Positions 55,901-64,000 of a stretch of DNA of 64,000 nucleotides are shown here, piece by piece. Below the pieces are notes generated by a model, which saw only the letters and a list, made by a program, of their open reading frames with translations, did no database searches and had not been told where the DNA came from. Numbering within the stretch: position 1 is the stretch's first letter; the number at the start of each line of letters is the position of its first letter. Position numbers and translations under genes: made by a program. The stretch is from Shewanella litorisediminis (GTDB taxonomy: Bacteria > Pseudomonadota > Gammaproteobacteria > Enterobacterales > Shewanellaceae): the NCBI RefSeq assembly GCF_016834455.1, contig NZ_CP069213.1, forward strand, positions 2,852,501 through 2,916,500, in the 5' to 3' direction.

Positions 55901-56055
55901 GTCATGCCGATGGCGCCAATCACCACCCCCAGCATGACGTGCCAAAACCACCGGATCCGCTGCTGTTTCAGCCAGGGGATGGCGTCATACAGGTACACCA
56001 GCGCCAAGAGCAGCGCGGCATTTTGGACCAGTGGAAAGAAAATGCCCTGGGTCAT
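52948..56055 (-). CDS. Membrane sensor with PAS, GGDEF and EAL domains
   Basis: A 1035-residue protein. N-terminal 5TM/LYT-type membrane region about 1-190, PAS domains about 215-330, 340-460 and 465-585, a GGDEF domain with ARLGGDEF near 657 and an intact RxxD site (RDSD), and an EAL domain from about 775 with EALLRW near 788 and DDFGTGYSSLAYLKKFDIDY near 920. All catalytic signatures are present, so it may make or break cyclic di-GMP depending on signal. It lies 107 bp downstream of glgA on the same strand, with no clear terminator between, so read-through from the glycogen operon is possible. Confidence 0.94.
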   Translation of the reverse strand: MTQGIFFPLVQNAALLLALVYLYDAIPWLKQQRIRWFWHVMLGVVIGAIGMTIMSARYEFAEGIYFDTRAVLLSVCGLYFGAIPTLIASAMMAVYRYGMGGPAMLAGIAGIAFSAVMGLLWRLRWQKNLIEISTGQLLLLGGLVHLGTLLCFFIMPFDLAWALISTIGTTVMLVCPLATLLLARLLARRLEIERDEKIKLQDDFLFRSQFNVGNIGIAITSVDKRWIKVNPRLCQMLKYSEKELLSMNWEQMSHEDDISVDLAHFNQMLAGAIEQYELNKRFYAKDGSIVYTHMTVACKRIAGKVQLVIAGFMDISAQTQSEMSVRASREQLSLVLASAELGFWDWDLKSDLIERNERCAEMLGCSVEEMRQNHRIWMDSIHPDDRMAVLKSIDRHLQGHTESHNMEYRIIRKNGETLWVRDTGRVMQKDSSGKAVRMCGVHLDITNVRNNQEQMELAASVYNNSSEAMSVMDHKGNIITVNAAFADITGYSAREVLGRHISQFYCARNKPAFYDEVNLAIKETGRWQGEMWQEHKNGKEYLIWLTVNTIYDAYHRPHRRVALFSDITEKKAQEQLIWQQANYDPLTKLPNRRMLLDYLDREISLATRQKRRFALMFLDLDFFKEVNDTLGHDMGDKLLIECADRIKACVRDSDVVARLGGDEFTVMIRDVQDVGGIERAASKILKAIAEPFQLGPESAYISVSIGITLFPEDASTREALLKNADQAMYAAKEQGRNRFNYFTPSMQEQAKYRMRLIQDLRFAIEHQQFSLVYQPIVHLPSGKVHKAEALLRWHHPERGYISPTEFIPVAEDTGLIMEIGSWVFEHAARQCRDWHNAYGATIQLSVNKSPVQFRDEGENFERWVALLQELELTNGGICIEITEGLLLDASSGVAEKLLTYRDAGIQVSLDDFGTGYSSLAYLKKFDIDYLKIDQSFTRHLEEDASDRTLCEAIIVMAQKLGMKVIAEGVETAKQQEILKAMGCDYAQGYLYSAPVSREEFEARFLATDDDAALQSKNHRTKIAAKANPSKKAQDA

Positions 56056-56162
56056 TGTCTGCGTGAATTCTCCCGGGTTTGAATACCTGAGACTTTCTCC
56101 ATCATGCTCTTGTTACACAAAGGATAAAAGCCCCAGCGATGAGAGAATTGTAGCAGAGGGAA

Positions 56163-57782
56163 TCAGTATGTCCCGAGCAATGGCCGGTAGAGTTTATTCA
56201 GGTAGGACGCTGCGGCCTCTTCCCAGGAAAAACGCGTATCCAATGCCGCTTTTGCGACCCGCTGCCAGTCTGACGTACCAGTGGTTTCAAGCAGGAAATC
56301 CAGCTTACTCAGCAAGGCCCGAGCCTGAGAATCTGTGTCATCTCCTTCGAAGCGCCAGCCATTTTCGCCGTCCTTCACCGTGTCCACCAGCCCACCCACG
56401 CTGGACACCAGACAGGGCTGACCGCTGCGCATGGCAAGCATCTGACTGATGCCGCAGGGTTCAAAGCTGCTGGGCATCAAAAAAAGATCCCCGCGCCGAT
56501 AAACAAGTTCCGACAGTTTCACATCAAAATGATTGATAAAAATGAAATTATCGTGCCTTGCCGCCAGTTGCTGAAAGACTCTCGCTATCTGTTCATCACC
56601 ATTACCGAGCATAAAAAAGCGTGCGGCGGGACTGAATAACGCGAGTCGCGCCAGTATGTGCTCCAGCACGCTTTTACCATTGAGACTGCGACAGAGCAGC
56701 GCGACCTTTTGCGAGGTCAGGCGCCCCACAAAGGTCAGTAAAAAGGCCTTTTCTTCCATTGGCTGCCACAATCGCTGCGCCGCGATAAAGTCTATCGCCC
56801 GCACGGTATCGCGATTGGCCTGGGCTGCCGTGAGGGTTCGGTGACACCCCAGCACCAGTTCCTGTATCGAGGGTCTCCTGTCCTCCTGATCATCGGGATA
56901 ATCACAGCCATTGAGGATCCCCACCAGTTGCTGTTTCCCATCGCAGTGCTGCAAGTCCGCTTCCAGCCCCTCACCGCCCACAAAACCCGTGATGGGGTCT
57001 GATGGCCGGAGCACCTCACGGCAATAGTTGGGCGACACCAGATGCACCCTGTCACTCAGGCAAATGGCCGCCCGCAAAGGGTTAACGCAATTGGGATAAC
57101 GGCGGTCGAGGATCGCTGCAGGATACTTTTCAAGCCAGGGATACCAGGCCGCGAGGGACGATGCCTCCTGAGCCAGGGGCCGGGTGCCCTGCAGCGCCAG
57201 ATTATGGATACTGAGCACTGAAGGTATGGCCTTAAGCTGCCCGTAGCGCGGGTCGATACTGCGCAGCAGCGCAAAAAAGCCCTGATGCCAGTCGTGAAGA
57301 TGCAGGACATGTGGCTTTGGAATTAACCCCTGCAAGAGCGCCTCGGCCACCGCTACACCAAAAAGCGCGAAGCGATCGGCGTCATCGGCGAAAGGACGGC
57401 CATCACCGCTGGCAACATAGATCTGACCCGGCGCCGTGTGCCACGCCGGATTGTCCAGCAGATAAATGCTTAAGCCATCATCCCGTGGGTCGGTTATCCG
57501 CTGCAGACTAATTTGCTCCATGCGATGACGAAAAGGCACGCTGAAGACGAGACGCTGCTCACCATCACCGGCATGGGCCTGCTGTCCAAGAAAGCCGTAT
57601 CCCGGCATCACCACACTGGCCTGCACGCCGCAGGCCTTGAGCGCCGGCGGCAAACCCGCCAGCACGTCGGCCATGCCGCCAACTTTGGCTCCAGCGAGGG
57701 CGCCGTGTTCGGCGCACAGCATCAGTACCTGCAGGGGAGTTGCTGTCTGTACCGGGATAACTTCATCGGGTTTTTGCAACAC
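56163..57782 (-). CDS. glgA: Glycogen synthase (ADP-glucose), GT5
   Basis: About 539 residues. It extends glycogen chains from ADP-glucose. The N-terminal KxGG motif is AKVGGMADVLAGLPPAL, and the C-terminal donor site has PSSFEPCGISQMLAMRSGQP. The start is uncertain: the GTG at 57782 has AAGG eight bases upstream and directly follows glgC; a GTG at 57791 or the frame opening at 57827 would overlap or touch glgC. It is longer than E. coli GlgA (477), with extra sequence in loops. Last gene of glgB-X-P-C-A. Confidence 0.92.
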   Translation of the reverse strand: MLQKPDEVIPVQTATPLQVLMLCAEHGALAGAKVGGMADVLAGLPPALKACGVQASVVMPGYGFLGQQAHAGDGEQRLVFSVPFRHRMEQISLQRITDPRDDGLSIYLLDNPAWHTAPGQIYVASGDGRPFADDADRFALFGVAVAEALLQGLIPKPHVLHLHDWHQGFFALLRSIDPRYGQLKAIPSVLSIHNLALQGTRPLAQEASSLAAWYPWLEKYPAAILDRRYPNCVNPLRAAICLSDRVHLVSPNYCREVLRPSDPITGFVGGEGLEADLQHCDGKQQLVGILNGCDYPDDQEDRRPSIQELVLGCHRTLTAAQANRDTVRAIDFIAAQRLWQPMEEKAFLLTFVGRLTSQKVALLCRSLNGKSVLEHILARLALFSPAARFFMLGNGDEQIARVFQQLAARHDNFIFINHFDVKLSELVYRRGDLFLMPSSFEPCGISQMLAMRSGQPCLVSSVGGLVDTVKDGENGWRFEGDDTDSQARALLSKLDFLLETTGTSDWQRVAKAALDTRFSWEEAAASYLNKLYRPLLGTY

Positions 57783-57792
57783 GTCTACCACC

Positions 57793-59061
57793 TTATTCAA
57801 AGCCCACGGGCAAACCGAGCATCTCACGGGTGATAAGCACCGCCCCCTTGTCTGTCACCCTGAAACCTCTGGCCCTGTCGTGGTCGTGGTTATGGCCAAT
57901 CACCATGCCTTCCGGGATAACGCAGCCGCGATCGATAATCACATTCCTGAGGCGGCAATTACGCAGCACCACCACATCGGGCAATATCACCGCCCCTTCC
58001 ACCTCGGAATAAGAGCAAATCCGCACCTCATTGAAGAGCACACTGCGTTTGACCCTGGCGCCCGAGATGATACAGCCGCCGGAAACAATGGAGTCGGTTG
58101 CACAGCCCCGCCTGTCTTCATCGTCAAACACAAACTTGGCCGGCGGCAACTGCTCCTGATAAGTCCAGATGGGCCACTTGGCATCATAGAGATTCAGGTG
58201 TGGCTCAGGGGACAAGAGCTCCATATTGGCCTGCCAGAAGGCATCCAGGGTGCCCACATCCCGCCAGTAATCCTGACCGGCGCCAAGACCGCTCTTGAAG
58301 GCATAGGCAAACACCTTGTGCTCGCGGATGATGGACGGAATGATGTCTTTGCCGAAGTCGCGCTCAGAGGACGCGTTTTCGGCGTCTTTTCTCAGTTGGT
58401 CGAACAAAAACTCGGTGTTGAACACATAGTTACCCATGGATGCCAGACAGCGCTCAGGGTCGTGTGGCAGACAGGAAGGATTGGCGGGTTTTTCTTCAAA
58501 TCCCACCACGCGCATATCTTCGGCCACTTCCATCACCCCAAAACTCCCAGCCGCTTCGGCAACCGGCACTTCCTGACAGCACACCGTCATATCGGCGCCC
58601 GACTGGGCGTGGGCCGCGAGCATGCCCGCATAATCCATGCGGTACACATGGTCACCGGAGAGGATCATCACATACCTTGGCAGCTCGTGGCGGATGATAT
58701 CGATGTTTTGAAACACGGCATCTGCCGTGCCCTGATACCAGCTTTCCGAATAACGCTGTGATGCAGGCAGAATCTCCACCGACTCCCCCAGTTCACGTTT
58801 GAAATGGCCCCAGCCACGCATTACATGGCGAATAAGCGAGTGGGACTGATACTGGGTGACCACCCCTATCCGGCGGATGCCTGAATTGATGCAATTGGAC
58901 AGGGGAAAGTCGATGACCCGGAACTTACCGCCGAAATAGAGCGCCGGTTTGGCGCGCCAGTCGGTCAGTTCAAACAGGCGCGAGCCACGACCTCCTGCGA
59001 GGATCAGGGCATAGGTTTCACGGGTCAGGTTACTGATGAAGCGAGGGCTGTGATTGGGCAT
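57793..59061 (-). CDS. glgC: Glucose-1-phosphate adenylyltransferase
   Basis: A 422-residue enzyme that makes ADP-glucose and is the control step of glycogen synthesis. N-terminal nucleotidyltransferase domain with [20 protein letters not shown], substrate region PNSCLPHD-type loop ([20 protein letters not shown]), and a C-terminal left-handed beta-helix ([20 protein letters not shown]). The start at 59061 has AAGGAG six bases upstream; the open frame before it overlaps glgP. It lies between glgP and glgA with near contact to both. Confidence 0.96.
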   Translation of the reverse strand: MPNHSPRFISNLTRETYALILAGGRGSRLFELTDWRAKPALYFGGKFRVIDFPLSNCINSGIRRIGVVTQYQSHSLIRHVMRGWGHFKRELGESVEILPASQRYSESWYQGTADAVFQNIDIIRHELPRYVMILSGDHVYRMDYAGMLAAHAQSGADMTVCCQEVPVAEAAGSFGVMEVAEDMRVVGFEEKPANPSCLPHDPERCLASMGNYVFNTEFLFDQLRKDAENASSERDFGKDIIPSIIREHKVFAYAFKSGLGAGQDYWRDVGTLDAFWQANMELLSPEPHLNLYDAKWPIWTYQEQLPPAKFVFDDEDRRGCATDSIVSGGCIISGARVKRSVLFNEVRICSYSEVEGAVILPDVVVLRNCRLRNVIIDRGCVIPEGMVIGHNHDHDRARGFRVTDKGAVLITREMLGLPVGFE

Positions 59062-59086
59062 TAAAGGCTCCTTGGCTGCGTCAAAT

Positions 59087-61561
<2,475 letters not shown>

Positions 61562-61574
61562 GGTGAGGTCTCCG

Positions 61575-63644
61575 TTATTGAGTGCCGGATTCGGCATCCC
61601 TGTGTCCGTGAAAAATCCAGATACTGACGCCGGGCAGCGTCAGGGTGCCGCCCGCCTCAATCCGCGCCGGCAAGTCGCTGTTTCCGCACAGGCTGTGCAA
61701 CTGCTCCCACACGGCAAACCGGGGCAGGCTTATGTCCACCGCCGACTGGCTGGGGTTTATCAATATCAGTAAGAGTTCTGAGCCACGCAGCGGATGATGC
61801 TCGCCCAGCGCCGCGATAAGCGGGCCACAGCGATGCCAGTCGGTGCCAGCCATGGGCAGGCCGGACTCGTTGAACCAGGCCAGAAAAGGCCCCTTGCGGC
61901 CATCATCCGGGTTATTGCCATGGATATAGCGGGTGGCCGCAAGCAGCGGCAGTTGCCGCCGGATGCGAATAAGCCCCGCCACAAAGTCGATGAGTTCCCT
62001 GTCGGCACTTTCCCAGTCAATCCAGGTGAGGGCATTGTCCTGACAGTAGGCATTGTTATTGCCCTGCTGGGTCTGCCACAGCTCATCCCCGGCCCTCAGC
62101 ATGGGTACCCCAAAGGAGAAAAACAGGGTAACGAGCATCGCCCTGGCCTTGTGCTTGCGGGCCGCCACCAGCTCACTCGCCTCGCCTTCCACGCCGAAGT
62201 TGTGGCTCAGGTTTTCCTGATGGCCATCCCGATTGTCTTCACCGTTGGCAAGGTTGTGGCGCTGCTGGTAACTCAGCAGGTCCCTCAGGGTAAAGCCGTC
62301 GTGGCTGGCAATAAAATTCAGGCTGGCCCAGGGGCCACGGTGGGAGGGCTCAAAGAGATCCGCCGAGCCATGAAAACGGCGGGCAAATTCACCGAGAATT
62401 TGCTCGTCGCCACGCCAGAGCCTGCGCATGGCATCACGGTACTTGTCATTCCACTCGGCAAAGGCGGCGGGGAATTCACCGAGACGATAACCGCCGGGGC
62501 CCACATCCCAGGGCTCGGCAATAAGCTTGAGCGCTTTGAGCACAGGGTCTTGCCCGAGCGCGGCAAAAAAACCGCAGTGGATATCAAAGCCATGGGGCAT
62601 ACGGCCAAGGCAGGCGGCCAAATCAAAGCGAAAGCCGTCGACTCCGCCCACCTCGGCCCAGTACCTCAGGGAGTCCATCACCAGCTCCAGCACCCTGGGC
62701 TGCCCCAAATCCAGGGTGTTTCCACAACCGGTATCATTGATGTAATGCCCGCTGTCGGTGAGGCGGTAATAGCAGGCGTTGTCCAGCCCCTTGAAGCTGT
62801 ATACCGGCCCCATGGCATTGCCTTCGGCGCTGTGGTTGTAGACCACATCCAGAATGACCTCGATACCGGCGCCATGCAGGGCATCCACCATGGCCCTGAA
62901 CTCGCGGATGTCGCCATAGGCATTGTGGGGCGCGAAAAAGCCGATGCTGTTGTAGCCCCAATAATTGGACAGGCCCTTGGCATGCAAAAAAGGCTCATCA
63001 AAAAACTGCTGGCAGGGCATCAGCTCCACCGCCGTTACCCCCAGCCGCTTGAGATAATGGATGACTTCAGGCGCAGCCAGCGCGGCAAAGCGCCCTTTGT
63101 GCTCAGGCGGCACACCGGGAAAGCCCATGGAAAAGCCCTTCACATGGAGCTCGTAAATCACGCTCTCTTCCATGGCATAGCCGGGCTTGGGATGCACAAA
63201 GGGCGGTAATGCAGCCAGGTCCACCACCCGGCACCTCGGCATCAGGGCGGCATTGTCTTCCCCATCGGACGAGGGGGCAAAATGCGGGTCCTGTGGACCG
63301 GCCGAGCCCTGCGCCGCCTGGGCGACCGCAAGCTTTGGCAACCCATCAATGGCCAGGGCGTAGGGATCCAGCAGCAGTTTAGCCGGGTCGAATCTGTGAC
63401 CTGCCGCGGGGGCCCAGGGACCATCGGCGCGGAAGCCGTAGGTCTGCCCCTCGCCAATGCCATCCAGGGTCAGTGACCAAAAATCACCACGTCGCTTCAT
63501 GGGATAGGAAAACTCCCGTCCCTCTTCATCGAAAAGGCACAGGAACACTGCGCTGGCATGGCGACTGAACACCCCGAAGTGCGCCTTGCTGACGCCATCT
63601 TCGCTAAATAGCCATACCCCGCATCGCCGGTGCAAATCGCTCAT
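61575..63644 (-). CDS. glgX: Glycogen debranching enzyme
   Basis: A 689-residue GH13 isoamylase-type enzyme that removes short outer branches. An N-terminal CBM48 domain (GVSKAHFGVFSRHASAVFLC), then the barrel with the four amylase regions: DVVYNHSAEGN, GVDGFRFDLAACLG (nucleophile Asp near 338), LIAEPWDVGPGGY (Glu near 375) and NFIASHDGFTLRD (Asp near 444). Its ATG overlaps the glgB stop (ATGA), so the two are coupled. Confidence 0.95.
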   Translation of the reverse strand: MSDLHRRCGVWLFSEDGVSKAHFGVFSRHASAVFLCLFDEEGREFSYPMKRRGDFWSLTLDGIGEGQTYGFRADGPWAPAAGHRFDPAKLLLDPYALAIDGLPKLAVAQAAQGSAGPQDPHFAPSSDGEDNAALMPRCRVVDLAALPPFVHPKPGYAMEESVIYELHVKGFSMGFPGVPPEHKGRFAALAAPEVIHYLKRLGVTAVELMPCQQFFDEPFLHAKGLSNYWGYNSIGFFAPHNAYGDIREFRAMVDALHGAGIEVILDVVYNHSAEGNAMGPVYSFKGLDNACYYRLTDSGHYINDTGCGNTLDLGQPRVLELVMDSLRYWAEVGGVDGFRFDLAACLGRMPHGFDIHCGFFAALGQDPVLKALKLIAEPWDVGPGGYRLGEFPAAFAEWNDKYRDAMRRLWRGDEQILGEFARRFHGSADLFEPSHRGPWASLNFIASHDGFTLRDLLSYQQRHNLANGEDNRDGHQENLSHNFGVEGEASELVAARKHKARAMLVTLFFSFGVPMLRAGDELWQTQQGNNNAYCQDNALTWIDWESADRELIDFVAGLIRIRRQLPLLAATRYIHGNNPDDGRKGPFLAWFNESGLPMAGTDWHRCGPLIAALGEHHPLRGSELLLILINPSQSAVDISLPRFAVWEQLHSLCGNSDLPARIEAGGTLTLPGVSIWIFHGHRDAESGTQ

Positions 63645-64000
63645 AGGCCGGGATCCTCAGCTTTGGTTTTTGCCGCCGCTTTGGACGGAGCTTTGGACAC
63701 AGATCTGGCACCGGACTTGGTGCTGGCCCTGGATGTAGCGGGCGTTTTGTCAGTGGCAGAAGACTGTGTCTTGGCAGTGGACTTGGCCTTGGTGGCGGGC
63801 TTGGCCTTGGTGGCTGACTTGGCCTTGGTTGAGGCAGGGGCTTTTTTTACGGGCAGCGCGTTGTCGGCTGAAGGCGCAGACGAAGTCGCGGGCAATTTAT
63901 CCCGGCTGAGCCCCAGCACCAGACAGCCCAGGGGCGGGATGGTGATCAGGGCGCTTTGTGGCTGGCCACCGGCGGGCTCGGGGGTGCACACAATCACACC
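63641..64000 (-). CDS. glgB: 1,4-alpha-glucan branching enzyme, C-terminal end only, with Lys/Ala/Thr-rich tail
   Basis: The frame runs off the window end. The first ~35 visible residues (SALITIPPLGCLVLGLS) are the last strand of the GlgB all-beta C-terminal domain, which normally ends the protein. Here about 80 further residues follow: an SSAP linker and then a tail of K, A, T, S (VKKAPASTKAKSATKAKPAT, and on to SKAPSKAAAKTKAEDPGL). The middle contains an 18-bp DNA repeat. Such tails resemble histone H1-like basic tails. Assignment rests on the end motif and on its place before glgX. Confidence 0.85.
   Translation of the reverse strand, partial: GVIVCTPEPAGGQPQSALITIPPLGCLVLGLSRDKLPATSSAPSADNALPVKKAPASTKAKSATKAKPATKAKSTAKTQSSATDKTPATSRASTKSGARSVSKAPSKAAAKTKAEDPGL
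63782..63832. repeat. 18-bp tandem repeat in the glgB tail
   Basis: About three units of CTTGGCCTTGGTGGCNGN (+ strand), encoding TKAKPA/TKAKSA hexapeptides in GlgB on the minus strand. Confidence 0.8.

Noticed and set aside
61794..63209. 471-codon plus-strand frame over glgX
   Set aside because: Antisense shadow; GlgX catalytic motifs are on the minus strand.

Overview
This window looks like core chromosome of a Shewanella species, on the moderately GC-rich side (S. amazonensis-like is my guess). The evidence is gene content and order. The lactate block lldP, Dld-II type dehydrogenase, lldEFG is the arrangement known from Shewanella oneidensis. With it come PomAB sodium-type motor genes, xseB-ispA-dxs, grpE/nadK, and a glgB-X-P-C-A operon. 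I see no rRNA, tRNA, CRISPR array, prophage or insertion sequence.

Layout. 1-4.6 kb: a 5'-truncated Lon-like protease, a divergent pair of Old Yellow Enzyme and TetR regulator around three palindromic operators, a tiny conserved protein and a YeeN-type YebC protein. 4.7-24 kb: a stretch rich in protein and peptide breakdown (POT peptide transporter, secreted subtilase, tricorn-like S41 protease, M61 aminopeptidase, S9 oligopeptidase). It is interrupted by an OsmC protein, a TPR protein with a probable dead GGDEF domain next to an active diguanylate cyclase, ppnN-xni and a DUF3192 protein. 24-31 kb: NAD-type isocitrate dehydrogenase, a lipoprotein cyclophilin, a GNAT protein, and the gcvA-hydrolase-DUF423-rlmM operon. 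31-39.5 kb: thiI, pomAB, xseB-ispA-dxs, and the divergent pair grpE and nadK. 39.5-47.5 kb: the lactate uptake and oxidation locus. 47.6-56 kb: TPR-TonB protein, MATE pump, CobW GTPase, DEAD-box helicase and a large GGDEF-EAL protein. 56-64 kb: glycogen genes, with glgB cut by the window end.

How they work together. LldP imports lactate; the FAD/Fe-S Dld and the LldEFG complex oxidise D- and L-lactate to pyruvate. Pyruvate can enter the TCA cycle (isocitrate dehydrogenase) or, with a triose phosphate, the DXP isoprenoid route (Dxs, IspA). The extracytoplasmic peptidases and the POT transporter form a plausible protein-scavenging route. The glg genes store and mobilise carbon.

Several regulatory sites can be read directly: a sigma-32-like promoter for grpE, a sigma-28-like promoter for pomAB, an inverted CTAAT (GcvA) box at gcvA, triple palindromes at the TetR/OYE pair, and a perfect hairpin covering the ribosome binding site of ppnN. 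Two decayed gene ends (near 4.7 kb and 39.8 kb) are too short to show as normal ORFs. I found no clearly new multi-gene system. The best leads are the ppnN hairpin, the lysine/alanine-rich tail of GlgB, the repeated operators of the OYE/TetR pair, and the hairpins and inverted repeats in the lactate locus.
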